Shown piece by piece: positions 1-13,548 of a stretch of 64,000 nucleotides of DNA (its first letter is position 1; the number at the start of each line of letters is the position of its first letter). The notes beneath the pieces were generated by a model, which had not been told where the DNA came from, did no database searches, and worked only from the letters and a program-made list of their open reading frames with translations. Both the position numbers and the translations under genes were made by a program. Location: the NCBI GenBank assembly GCA_024305405.1, contig JAKNDB010000105.1, positions 3,037,501 to 3,101,500 of the forward strand. Direction: 5' to 3'. This stretch comes from Dirofilaria immitis (Eukaryota; Nematoda; Chromadorea; Rhabditida; Onchocercidae).

Positions 1-126
1 CAGAAATATAACATGACAACTTGCCAGAAAGAAGTACGCCATGCTGTTCCCTACCCCACTTCTTCACTTTCATTGCTTCCACTCGATGAGAGATCGATTG
101 ATGTGCTGCAATATGATGCTTGCTAA
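1..126 (+). CDS. Possible C-terminal end of an unrecognised gene cut by the left edge
   Basis: Frame 1 is open from the first base to a TAA at 124-126, about 41 codons. The residues are of mixed, protein-like composition, with a Pro/Ser/Leu-rich middle and the ending YDAC, in a stretch that is GC-richer than what follows. In DNA this AT-rich an open run of this length is mildly unusual but not decisive. There is an internal ATG at 13-15, so a short complete ORF cannot be excluded, though a last exon of a gene lying to the left is more natural. I do not recognise the family. The opposite strand is also partly open here, which lowers confidence. Confidence 0.3.
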   Translation, partial: QKYNMTTCQKEVRHAVPYPTSSLSLLPLDERSIDVLQYDAC

Positions 127-3100
127 CTAATTGTAAAGCGGCAGTTGATGGGTGTCGATCGATCTACTCGAATAGTAAGGACGAACCCCGAACTGCTGAA
201 AATTTTATGGATGGCAAGATAGAGACTATCAGACGAATAGTATAACATAGTAGAAAGAATCAATGATGTCACAAATAATATGAGAAAAAGATGAGGAAGA
301 ATAATCTAGCTTCGGAGAGCATTCCTCAAGCAACTTCGGGAAGAAATAAAAGGCAGAAGAAAGCAACTCATCCGATTTTGCCAGAAGCACGCCAGATGTT
401 TTGTTAACTCAATCGCGATGTTAACTTTGCTGAATACATTTCTAAATTTTCGAAATAATATGCAAAAGGAACAGATTTAGTTGTTCTTTTTCTTTTTTGA
501 TGAATCATTTCGAGATTTTCAGACTTATAAGACATAAAAAAAAAAAAAAAAACTGGATAGTTTTATCTTCAAGCATTACAAAAAGGAACCAAAACTTGAT
601 GATTCTTGTTTGGAAATTTTTCGGAATGTTTGAAATAATTATAAATCATCCTTATCCATCCTTAATGTTTCACAATATGGACAATAGTAATGGGAACAAG
701 ATTACATTGGTGATAGAAAAAAACCAAATTACATTGTGGGACGATGATATTTCTTGGCTGTCATATTTCAAAGCATCGCTATAACGCTAAGATTAAAAAC
801 AATCGCTTATCGACTGTTTGCAATAATTTTAGGCTTCAATATCCTGGGCATATTTCCATGATGTAAAATCTACTCGTTAAGAACTTTGTTTTGTTAAACT
901 TCTTGGGCATGATTCGTCAGTTTTGTGGTTTCTTTAAAACTTCTCCGTAAATACTTTAAATAAGAACTACGTATATATTTTGTGATGTTCTGACATAATT
1001 CTCTAAAAGTCCAAGAGACCTAGGATCTAAGATCCTCAATAGTATCAATGTTCGTGTTGGTACCGCTGTTACTTTTATTTAAAATTCTAACTATATATAT
1101 CTCTGCAATGGTTTCCCAATGATTTTATAAATTTCATAACAGAAGCCAGTCATCGAATATTTCTTAGAGAGTGGAAAAGAATTCATTAAATCTGGAACGA
1201 GAGATTTGTCGATAATATTTCAATGCAAGTGGAAAAGAATTCATGAAATTTGAAACGAGAGATTTCTCGATAATATTTCAATGCAAACAACAAGTGAAAA
1301 TTTTAATTCGAAAAAATCTCATTCTTATGGAAATTCAGAAAATTTATCGAATATTAAATGAATAGTTTTTAATTTTTCTTCACAGCGAAAATTCCTGATG
1401 GCTTCCATTAGAGAACAGAAATCAAATAATTAAAAAAGAAATAACTGATCTTAACTGGACAGATAGCAAATATGGTTATAAAGCAAACCACAGAATTAAA
1501 TTAGTTAAAATTTTGCGCCTGAAAAGACAAATACTAATAGAAATATCATCTAAAAATATATCAATGCGTGAAACAGGAACGGATTCTTCTGTTCGGATCG
1601 TCGGTGGAAAAAAAAGAAAAATAAAAAGAAAAAACAAACTTAAAAGTACGATAATCGCTTACCAACGAACTGTTAGCAATCGAAAGGGAATGTAATCAAA
1701 TCTCTTTTAAAATAGCAGAAATCATTTAGTATCAAGTTTCTTCAGAATAAATAAAAAGTATAATGAGTGCCAAATTTTTTTCGATCAAGCAGATACATAG
1801 GAATTTTTATGCATAAAATGACGCATATTAGGTTTGTGCCAGTATTCTTCTGAATTTTTGCATTACGTCTACATGGATTCAGGCAATCTTCCGTCAGCGT
1901 AAGTGCTTGAATAACACTTAGATGCAACAGGGCACAGGTATTTTTAAAAATTATGAACTAAAGCAGAGACAAAATACAAGCCTTATACGTCTTCTACACA
2001 TTTTTTTTTTTTCGAGATAAGATGAGAGAGGAGCGAGAAAGTGATGAACAAGATGGACTACAGCAACTGTAGCGATGCAAGCGCTGCAGTATAAATAATT
2101 TATTCTTTTAATCCGAAAAAAAAATGAAAAAGCGAAAGAGAAAACTGCAAAATGAAAATATAAAAAGAACTAAATATAAAGTTATGTAATGTTCGAAAGA
2201 CAGATGAGGAAGGGGAGGGAAAGGATACTAAAATATTTTTTAATTTTCAATTTTTCCTATATTCTACATAATTCAACATTACAGGCAAAGCAAATGGCAA
2301 AGGATAAAGAACTATTTGCGAAAAATTTTTATCTAAAATGAGACAAAAATAAGCGGGACGTTGAAGGAAGAATTAATGGTAAATGATGATTATTGCGTCA
2401 TATTTGGTAGAATCTGTTTGTTCAATTTTTGCTTCTATTGCTCTTTTCTTTTTTGTGTCAGATGATTAAAAATGACAATACTGTAAAACAGTGGGAAGAT
2501 AACTTGTTAGCTTATCAATTAACTTGCAAAAAAATTTAAAAACTTTTGAGAAGACTCATAAAAATATTCGAATGTCGGAACCACTTGGCCCACAAATAAT
2601 TGCACCGTAGTTCACGCCATTTTCTCATTTTACGAAAAATTAAAGATGACAACTATAGAATATCTCTTTCACTAAACTTTCCACAAATGGAAAATAACTG
2701 AATATCTTTGTTATTAAGGGAAAAATTTCGATGTTTGAGGAAGGCCAATAAAATGATCATATTTAGCCACAATAACTGATGAAATTGACTATTTCGATCA
2801 AACCAATCTATCTAGGTAATGCAATCGCTATAAAGAAACCAAAATATCATTCCCACGCTTCGGCTAAAATTGATGAAGGATATCAGGTAGCGGATAATTG
2901 CCCATCAGAGAGAAGACATATGGATACTCTTATTAATATTTAGCTATAATTTGCTAATATTGAAAAAGATTTCCTGAAGTAATGATATAATATGAATCTG
3001 AATGATTTAAATGGATATTTGAAGAAAAGTGTTTTGACCAAAGATGCACCTTCCATCTAATCAAAATAAGCCAATCAAAATTCCACTCTTATAAGTAGCA

Positions 3101-6100
3101 CCAAATTAATACACAACTCATTTAATCTAATAGAGAAATCTGTTCCAATTTCAATTACGGATATTTGATATGAAGTAAATGGCTCGCAAATGATCATCGT
3201 AGGTGTCATAGTGACAGAAAGCGATAATGAGAGAGGGAAATAATTATCGGATTATCTTAAAAATGGATGGTTATCAGTGATGATGATAATGATAATAAAT
3301 ATGAAATTTGCTGAGAAATTTAGAAAGTTCCGAATGGAAGTAATACGAATGAGATAGATATCTGTATCGTCGTCTCTGCTTCATTTTCTTTAGCGCGGTA
3401 ACGAAAATCTTAAAATAAACATATATTATCGGTATTTATGTGCATGCATACATGCATTAACAAGATAAGATATAAAATATGGTATGCAAAACAGTAATGA
3501 AATTCTCGACCTGATAATCATCTTAGTTTCGATTTTCTGAACCGATCCTTATTGTAAAATGCAATGAATAGATGAATGGCGCAATTGGTAGTACGAAAAA
3601 AAGGACAGCCTCATCTGTGTAGATTTGTCTGCCGATGCAAGTGATTGCTGATTGCCACACGATCAGTAGTTAGTTGGTCTCAAAGGAGAAAGAGACGTTG
3701 AAGAGAAGGGGTGGGGAAGAGGGGAGTGGAAGATATGGCTATAGGTCGTGACAGTTCATCATTCACTACACCCTGTTAGATATTTTGGCTTCTTTTAGCC
3801 AATCCACAACGTTGACCGAATGCCCGAACCCTGGCAACCGAGGAGCAGCGATCGATTGATTGTCTAGGTAGGTGGACGACGCATTTCCTTTCTTCCTTAT
3901 TATACAAACAGAGAGATAGATAGATCGATGCAACAACAGCATTAGAGATAAGCAATCCACTGCTTTAAATATACTATGCTTTGAATAGCGTCGTTATCAA
4001 TTTCAAAACCTAGAAATTTTGATGGAGAATAGCTCCACTGTGACTATTTTATGTAAGAAACATGAATAACTTACGTAATGGTATCATCTTATCACAATAT
4101 CGATTATGATAAAATTAACCTCACGGATTTATTCGTTTCTCTCCAAGACTTTCTTGAATCACATTGATAGTCAGTAAAACTTTTCTTAAACAATGAGACA
4201 GTTCACTTCAAATGAAACTACAATTTAGCTTCCCTAACTTTCTATGCAAAAACAAGAAAAAAAAGTTGATAAGGTTGAAAATTTGAATATATTGTTACTT
4301 ACTGTTAATGGTAGAGATCATTCAAATATGAAAATTCTGATTCTAAGATTCTGATATTAAGATCTTCATATTACGATTCTCAATATCGAGTATGAATTAA
4401 TTTATTATAGCAGAACATTTGTTCTGAATTTTATTATATAATATATAATCATATAATATATATTACATAATATATGCTTAAAAATTTTACGTTTCTTTAA
4501 GCTCAATTTCCAAGGCTTAAAATTTGAGAACAATGAATATGAGACATGAATTTTCTCAGCTACAATTATTTTCATTCTAATACTCTCTAATAGATTATTT
4601 CATTCAATTATAACCTAATATACTATGCTATGGATATATTGTGGGAGCAATGATTAGCACAAATGAAAATAATTCAAATTTCTATTAAATTAAATACTAT
4701 TATTATTTGGATGTTATGGAATGGAATAATTCTCCGTATTATATGATATAATCAAAACTAAATTTTGGAGTTTGCAAAGCGCTTATATAAATTGTTCATG
4801 TGAGAAAAAGATAATTTAATTTTATGTCACAAAATGATTGATAAAAAAGGACTACTTTCATTTGATAATTTATAACAGCAAAGTTCTTAATTCAACTTGG
4901 CTTATTAATCAAGCAAAGAGGAGATTATTTGTTTAGCAATTTCCATAGAGGTCTATAAACATGTTATCTATTCATAATTAAATTTTTACATATTTTATGC
5001 TGCAAAGTAATTGCATATACTTCCTTAGAAAAATGAGATTCTAATGGCAAAAAAAAAAAAATGGAAGTATTATCGTTCGCTGAAAGACAGATATTAGCTA
5101 GCGTGAAACTGATGTAACTTTGGCTTACACTACATATCCAAAAACAGACCGACGAGCCAACGTCGTGGGTACGGTGTCTTCGTTGAATAAGCGCTAATAT
5201 TTTTATATACCAATATTGTTCAAAAAAACTTTTCAGGAAATTCAACTGAGAAGATCTGAGAATTAAAGAAGTTTTGAAAAATTTTCTAATTTTTACCTCA
5301 CACTTTAACTCATTTTTCAATAACGATCGAAAAAAGCAGACAGAATGATAGGAAGGTAAGAAATTTTGAGCATTTATATTTATTTTTTAATGCAGAATTA
5401 TAAGCATCGAACATTTTCAAATAAATCATATTAATTAATTAATAAATCGAATAAATCAGAATCAAAAAATGTCGCATCAAATCAATTATTTGGTTACTAT
5501 TTCATTCACAACATAAATTAATTGTGCTGCCAATTTTATAAATTAGAAATTCTTTGAATATTCATCCAGTTGTGATTTGCCGATAAAAATAGTCTAAGAA
5601 AAGTTTTCAGTTAAAAGGACTTGAGAAAAGATCGTTCAAAAGCATACCTGAAATAAAATATATCCAACAGGATTTTATTGAATCGAACTACTGAAATAGC
5701 TGTACACTTATGCTTGCTTTGTTTTAATTGTTGAATGTTACTGAATCCAATTCTATTGATACTCTGGCGTGTGAGGTTGAAGGGTAAGGATCGAAGTTTT
5801 TCTGCAGCAAAAAAAGTAGATTTCGCATTGTGTAATAGTAATTTACACTTCAAAAGCGCTATTCTTTTATTTTAACACTATCCGTAATTTTATTCTTTAC
5901 AAATCAGTTTTATCTCTGTCGATATGTCTTCCTTATCATCCTTATCTGTATTTTTTACGTGCTGATTAATGTACTTATGAAGATAATTTCTCTTTGTTAC
6001 TATGATATTCCATATGATAATGAAATATGCAGTGGCATAGCTTTCGATCATACTACTACAACTATCCTTTTTTTTTTTTTCAGTGGTATGGCGTTTTACT

Positions 6101-8863
6101 AATCATGATGAAGATAATAACAATGATATTGATAACGGATAATAACGGTAGTGGTAAACATAACTAATAATTCAGCTGTAAGAGAAAATAAAATACGACA
6201 ATACTGCGCAAATATAGTAGAATGATTGGATTTGTTTTTTATTTATGAAGTATTATTAAAATTCCAACTGTCAACAATCTAAACGAATGATTAAACTATG
6301 ACCTTCATTATTTTATATTATTTACTCTTTACTTTTGCTGTAAATAAAAACTTTTCATTAAACTGCAAGTAATGACGATAAAAATGGGATAATTTTTATA
6401 AATAAACTGCTTTTGCATTTGTTTAATCATCCAACTCTTGAAGATAGTAAAGTATGTGAAGAGATAAGAGATTAAATGAAGTGTAAAACTGATGGAGTAT
6501 ATGAACAAGGAGGAATTATGAATGAAAATTAGGCTGAGAACAATGAATGGGTAAGCTCAAAATAAGTCTGAACTGATTGAAAAACTGCAGAAGAGCGTTT
6601 AAATAGATCAATTGTTTGTTTGAAGTAACTGAAAAAATAAATTAAATAAGTAATGAAATCTCAAAAATTGCGTTCATTTCGTTTGCCGGTATCCATTTCG
6701 CGGATTTAAAATTGAAAATTAAATTATGACATGAAAACTTTGCGAGTTTGAGCGAATCACTTTCGTCAAATAATCAAAAAATAATTCTGCGGAATCAAAA
6801 AAGTTGAATAATTTTAATACACAAAACAATCAAACAAAAATAATACCTCAAGATTATTGATACTTCACTCTCAACTTTTTTGTAATTAAAACTTCTATTC
6901 ACCGATGGAAAAAAGTGAAAACTTTGAATTTAAATCACTCAAATTACTCCAAATCTAAGCGTAAATATGAAAAATAATGGAATATCAAAATCTCAATTAA
7001 AAATTATGTTATGAAATAAGTATGCGTTGGAATAAAACATAACATGCCGTTATATTAATCTACTCTTCTTAAAAATAGTTTTAAAATAGGTGACAAAATA
7101 AATTAGTTGCAAATGCATTAGGAAAATATTATGCAGTACAAAATACTTTCTTATCCAGAATCCACATTATTTTCCCATTCAGAATCCATATGTGGCTTCC
7201 AAGCATGCCAAATCTTCCCTTCATCTGATATTAAAATATTGAAATAGGTATGTACACTTGCTAAAAACTGTTAGTTTTTAATATCAAGAGGAAGGCTTAT
7301 TTATGTTATGCTGTTTTAGCTTATCAAAATTATGGTTCTTGTTCTAAGGCAAATTCCCAAATAAATCTTACAAATAAATCTAGCCAGGTGGATATAAACA
7401 ATATTGTTTATTGTTGAATTTAAAAGTACATCCGCAATTTTATTTCCTTTAAAACTTGCTTTGAAATTTCTGAAGATAAAACAAAAACAGATAAACAAGA
7501 ATGAAATTCAACAAGTATGCGAAGCGTCTGGAAGAATAGCGAGTTTCATTTCCATAATAATCGAATCGTTTTCTCTCAAGGGAATTTCATCAGTTTTATT
7601 GGACTACGAAAATAAAGTGCTCATTTATTAACTCTCCTCTCTGATAATATTTCGAAGTTACAGAATATATCTTTTAAAATCCTTGAAGCTTTGCTTCAAC
7701 CATATTGATTCTTCTTTCAAGCTCAAAAATGTACAAAAAATTTGTCAAAACAGATATGTTTATTTTAATCTTTTACACAATGTTATCCTTTTTTCACGAT
7801 GTAAATCATTTTATAATCCTTGAATCTTTTTGTAGTTAAACAAATAAAGTGGAAAATAATAGATAGAAAAAAGCAATCGTATTGCCTTATTCTTATACAA
7901 ATCTGAAAAAATGTTAGGAAAAACGAATTGAACAAAAATAAAAATAAAGATAGCTGAACATGGCTTACATTAAGATGTTTATTTTCTTCCCGTCAACTGA
8001 CCTCATAAATTTTCCTTTTTCTTTTGTTCAACCATTTTCAATTTCTCAACAAATTCATAGTATTCGCTAAGTTAAATATCACAATTTGGCATTCTTTGAA
8101 AAAATAAAAAACTTCCAGAATAAAAAATAGTAATTTCTTTAAAAATATATCAGTATCAACGCAAATTTCTCTTTCATCATTCGCAATTATTATTGCAAAC
8201 AGAAGAATCCAAGCAGTTTTCTGCGATGAACGTTAGTTGTTGAAAACAAAATGATTTAGCAAAGTAACATTCAAAAATCAGAAGAATCTTCTTTTTTTAA
8301 AAAAAAAAAAGGACGATGAATCAAATATTTGAAATGATTGATATTTGAAACTTTGGCTTACATATAGTGATAGAAAGGAAAACAACGCAATAAACATAAA
8401 AATAATTGCTTAATATTAGAGGATTCAACTGCTCGAACTATACAATTTTCATCAAATACAAATTGATATGCTAATGAAAACAATAATTCGCAACGCGTAA
8501 ATATTAAAAATTATTCCGAGAAATTGACAATTAATCTATTAATTTACAACTGGCAAAATTAATTTGATAAATTACGACATTTAAGAGTGAATATTGATAC
8601 TAATAAGCTTTGTTCTAATTAGTTTATGAAGTTTAAAATCAAAAATAAAAACAATGATGAAACATATTAAGTGATGAGATGACTTAATTTCTGTCGGCAA
8701 GCGAGAAGAAAATGTAAAAACTTCTTTTTCTTCAAATATAATTCCCGGAAAAAAAGGGAAGATTCTTCACGAAAGTTTCTCGTTCATATTTCCGATTCTT
8801 GTTTCATTTCTATCAATATTTGTATCTGTTTTATTATTTTGTACACAAAAATAAAAATAAATA
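127..8863. other. Intergenic, no gene seen
   Basis: I found no exon with both splice signals and protein-like sequence in this 8.7 kb. It is AT-rich with many short A and T runs. Visible features are a 58-bp tandem duplication at 1171-1286, a GC-richer patch at about 3590-3960 and a very AT-rich stretch at about 4430-4480. A 118-codon minus-strand ORF at 4964-5320 is long for such DNA, but its composition (Phe/Ile/Ser/Cys-rich, no motif) gives no support for a gene. The right end is the 3' flank of the lipase gene, which ends at 8864. Small RNA genes could have been missed by eye. Confidence 0.5.
1171..1286. repeat. 58-bp tandem duplication, two copies
   Basis: Both copies begin GTGGAAAAGAATTCAT, at 1171 and 1229, and run to the shared end ATAATATTTCAATGCAA. 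They differ at a few positions. It is non-coding. Confidence 0.9.
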
Positions 8864-11800
8864 TCAATTACCGAACTGCTGAACTTGCTTAACAACCAAA
8901 TCAGCGATCTGTTGATGAGCTTCTTCTATTGGATGAAATGCTCCAAAACTATTGCCTTGTAATCGAATTGAATCCCGTATACTTCTAAAATTTAGAAATG
9001 AGTATATTTCATTACACTGTAGATAATTTTATAAACTGTTTATTTGCATATTTTATAAAATTTTGAATTACTTCTCAAATTTTGAAAATATTCATACTTA
9101 AACTGAAAATAGCTGATGAACTTAAAACTTTCTTCCTGAAATTTTCAGCATAAATTTAAATCAGGCGTGATAAAATAGAGGTTATTTGCTAGTTGAATCG
9201 ATAACTGTCTATCGTGAAACTATCTATCAGTTTCGAATGATCGTATAAAGGACCTTTGCTTTGTTAACCTTCTGAAAAGACATATCAATTATTTTGTCAT
9301 AAAAGATAAATGAGTGATCGGCAATAGATTTTGTAAAATGAAAGATTAAATAAACTTGCCTAATAAACGACGTAGAAGAGCAATAACCGCGTGATCGGAA
9401 TAATTCAGCCACTCCTTCAACTGCTGTCCAGCCGTACTGTTTAGATTTCTTCGTTATCAGTCCATTGATTCGTTGTAAAATTTTTTTCGGCTAATATCAA
9501 ATTTTCGGTACTAATCTATATATAATTTAATAACCAGTAAACGCTTATCAATTTTTTCTTCCAAAAGAAAAAGTTGGAACAAAAAAATTTTTATTCAAAT
9601 ATTTGAAAAGAAAAGAAATTTTATATCACTTACAAAATGAACCACTGCTACATCAACGGATGTTTCGTTATCTACGTTGTTGCAGTAAAATATGAATATG
9701 TATTTAATATATATATCAAGTAAAATGATAATGATAAAATTGGTACTTGTCTCATATCGGCACAATCCGCATCCACTATGCCTCGTTCATTGCGCGTTAG
9801 ATCAAAGTAATGTGGTATGACGACCTGAATATTGCAATTAAAATAATTTACAGTAGAATGAAATCTAAATACGACTAAAATTACAATAGTTGGCATTATG
9901 CAAAATAAGATTTGCACGTAGTTTTTTAAAAATGTCAAGTATTCTCAATTTTCGTGCCTCAAAGTTCTCGAAAAATATTCATTAAAAAGCAACCTGATTA
10001 GGTTTCAATTTCTGAATGGCCTTGGCAACCCGATCTAGTTGATGCGATGCATAGAAGAAACGCATATCAACTGTAGAGAACAGCGAACCTGTTGGACCCC
10101 AAATTAGAGTAGATAGTATTTCTGAATATCCAATATCGTTACCGCCAACTGACATCATCAATAAATCTGGACCTGTGCCTCTGAAATTTTACTCAGCTTT
10201 TGGTTAATTTCTTTAGCTATAAATTTCAGTATATTTTTAGTCCATTTCAACTTTGTGTATTGCAAATATTCTGTTATAAAATTAAAAAAAAAAAAAGAAA
10301 CAGATAGATTTTTAAGTACTGAAAGAAAACAAATCAGGTGCTAAGCTAATTATTCAAAGCAAATACTACATTGAGCCAATTTTTTTATGAACTTAAATAA
10401 CGTAAAATGAAAAAAATAAATAGAAAATTTAATCAAAAAAACATAAAGTCAACAAAAAAAAAAAAAAACTTATAAGAAACAAAAAAATCATAATAAACAT
10501 AGCTAAACAAAAATAATTATGGCTTCTGAACTTTCTAGAAGAATAACCTTCTTCTTATAGAGAATTATCGATATCCAAATGTAAATTTGTCAAAATCATT
10601 GAGTATGATGAATGAAATGGAATAAATTTCATTTTTTAAAATATTTGAAGATAGCAAAAGTATCGTCTTAAGAGATATTTGTTCCAAGTAACCTTATACT
10701 TGTGATCTGTTCCAGTACAGTAATTTGTGATGTACTATTGAGCACAACTAGAATTCCATTGTCAACAGATGCTCCACTACATGGCAAATAGCTAAAATGT
10801 ACTGCGGCGCTTCGTTCGACGATCGCGCTAGTCACCTGCTTGTACACTTTGTAAGACCAGGATCGGGAACTTCGATGGCATCGATCTATTATATGGAATA
10901 TTAATAACAATAAGATATTGGCTTTTTTTTCTCGACTGATTAGAAACTTATTAATTATTTTAATTTCAAAAGCCTAATAAGATGAAAGTTGAAGTAAAAC
11001 CAACTTCATTTTAATTTTCATCGATAATATTCAAATAAAATGGATTATGTTTTTATCTGCTCATCACCCCTTTACTTTTATATATGGAATAATTGATGAA
11101 ATAAGGTAGCAGATAGTGTTACAGATGACAGAAAGAAGACAGTGATTGATTCGAGAAATGCTTCGTTTCGAACTCGAACCTTTTTCCTTCTTTCTTCATC
11201 TCCGTTTTTCTATTTTTCATTTGCTCATGCATTGATACTTTTTAAAACATATGTTTCTAATCGTCTTCTACGAAAATTCATAATTTCCAAACATTGCGCA
11301 ATTATTTATGATATATTTGAAAAAATTATTTTATGCGTTTTTGTTTTCATTTTTTCTGTTCAAAAAATATTTAATCTCTAAAAATCGGAACGAATTTAAA
11401 TTTTTTTATCTAAATAAAGGATAATTAGGAAAACTTTTGGCAAAAATTTAAGAAAATTTTCCCTTGACCCCAACACTTTCTCTTTATGTTGGCCTGATCC
11501 TTTGATGTTGCCGCAAATTACTATTCTTTTATCATGTAAGCATCATTTCGACTCTACTGAATACGGTCGTTGAAGTCTTTCTGCAAGCATTCCCAACTGT
11601 ACCAAGCAATAATTACATGTAATTTGGGAGAAGTTGAGATTTAAGCACTAACTTGGGATGTATTAAAAAGTATAGTTCAAAGAAGCCGCCACGAAATCGT
11701 TTTTCTAAATACCATAATAATAATTATTATTATTATTATGCATGAGAAACAATAAGTTTCAGCACAAAATAAAATGTCTATCCAAAAGGAATAGTGAGGT

Positions 11801-13548
11801 GAGAGTAAATTTAATTGTTGAAGAAAACAAAGTTGGGAAGTAAAATTTTCAGGAGAAAATTCACTATCTGCGCATGCTTTTTCCAGATACCATTTTGATT
11901 TCGCAAATATTAAATAAACTAATAAAAATTGAGATGTGGATTTTTTCTGATCACAATTCTTAAAATTTACTTCTCGAGACTTCAATTATTGTTCCAGCAT
12001 TTGAATAATTTTAGCCAAAAGATTCTGACATAGTATTTTGAAACTTTATTATCTGATTGAAATTTTTGATGCATAAAAATATATGATAGAAAATTTCAGA
12101 AAATGACTAACTTGAAAGCCATTTTGCCATTGTTTTGTCACGTGCATTAGCCGGAACATCCGGATTACCTTCGCCAGAAGCAAATGAATCGCCAATTACT
12201 CCTATCCAGTAGTCTCGAATTGTAATCCTTGTTTTTCCACGAAGAATTTTACGATCCAAAAATTTTACTGATACTTTCACGATATAACTTGACTGTAATG
12301 TAATTCTTTTAGATGAATGAACAAATAAACTTTTTGAGCACTTGGCAACTGATAGAGGAAAAATATCAAAAATAGTATGGAGTAACTTGTTTTGGAGCCA
12401 GCCAAGATGTTTGACATTCTTGTGTATTCCAATAGAAGTGTTGCTGATTATACTGATCCGAAATTGTCCATTCAAGACTTTGAACTGTTCTATTCTGCCA
12501 TGTTCGCAACAAACTTGAACAAGCTGACAAATACACCAAACCGTAATATTTTCGAAAATCGGTAGCCGAATTTGCAAAAATGCTGCTTCTTCCATTGGGC
12601 TTTAATTTTCCAGGTCTATCCCATTTAATTTCAATAAGTTCTTCCAAAGGTGAACTGGTCTAAAACGCTCTGATTTGGCTGACTGTGGAAATAGGCTTTG
12701 TTAAGAGTTACAAGAAAGTATATACTCTTTTGAATGAAAAATTTTATATTAGCAGTTTTACATATAATTTTTCTTAAAGATTTCGCTGATATAAACATAT
12801 GACAGGCAATAATTAGATAAACTATTTCATTTTTCTCTGAAATGAACTCTTCAGATTACATAAAAAGTTTAATCTATTTGCGAAGTAATTATAATCAATT
12901 TTAAAAAAATTATTTAGTACGCGGAAAAGATTCAATAGGCGTTAAATGCTTGAATGATCATAGAAAGATCATTTGTTAGTTAGAGTTATAATAAAAGATA
13001 TAATTATTATTGTAAAATATAGGATTGATTAAACACTGTTATAATGTTTATGAAATTTTATGAGCAATATTTTAAATATATATCTCAAAGAAAATATAAG
13101 CGAAGAATTTGGGATTTATAAATGAAATCAATGAAAATAAAAAAATTAAAAATAAGATTAGCAACAATGACTTTGAGATGAAATATGGCGGAATTAAATT
13201 TGATCAGTTTTTGAAATATTCTAGTAAGAGATAGACCTAATAGTTTAAAAATAAAATATAACTGGATCAAATAATAATATAATAAGATATTCTCAGCCAA
13301 AATAAAAAAATAAGCTTCATATTATGGTATATAGATTATTGAACATTTATTTTGAAATTTGAATGTTTTCAAAATATCAAAAAAATATAATTTACGAGGA
13401 AATATCAAACTTTTTAGAAATTGTTCAGTGGTAAGAAAGAGTAAATCAAAAATCATACCGAAAGATTGAAAATGTAGACGGCAAATTTTGGCCAATTATT
13501 AATGAGATGAAAGAAGAATACGAAAAGTGATGGCGCAAATGATGCCAT
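8864..13548 (-). CDS. GDSL/SGNH lipase-like hydrolase, probably secreted
   Basis: Eight minus-strand exons read 13459-13548, 12112-12659, 10700-10885, 9994-10178, 9747-9824, 9634-9671, 9356-9490 and 8864-8984, about 459 residues. Seen: block I GDSFASGEGNPD (nucleophile Ser, about residue 188), block III SVGGNDIG (about 285) and a late FHP carrying the probable catalytic His (about 436). The RCHRS, LPCSGA and RGYCSS segments with paired Cys fit nematode GDSL esterases. The proposed first exon encodes M-A-S-F followed by a Phe/Leu-rich stretch, like a signal peptide; it ends in phase 0 at a good GTATGA donor, matching exon 2, but is inferred. Exon 2 changes frame at the A run 12368-12372, where one base too many is present. 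Exon 6 needs one more base at 9663-9665, and the junction of exons 7 and 8 is off by one. The catalytic motifs are intact, so I favour a working gene with sequence errors. The substrate is unknown; an esterase or phospholipase role is family inference. Confidence 0.85.
11714..11739. repeat. (AAT)n/(ATT)n short palindromic microsatellite
   Basis: A run of AAT units passes directly into ATT units inside intron 2 of the lipase gene. It is self-complementary and of no obvious function. Confidence 0.8.

Noticed and set aside
3766..3960. Minus-strand ORF in a GC-richer patch
   Set aside because: Only the patch composition makes it look coding; no domain, no partner exons and no start context.
4964..5320. 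118-codon minus-strand ORF
   Set aside because: Long for this DNA, but it has no motif, no splice context and a composition expected from AT-rich sequence; one GC-richer patch near 5130-5200 does not make a gene.
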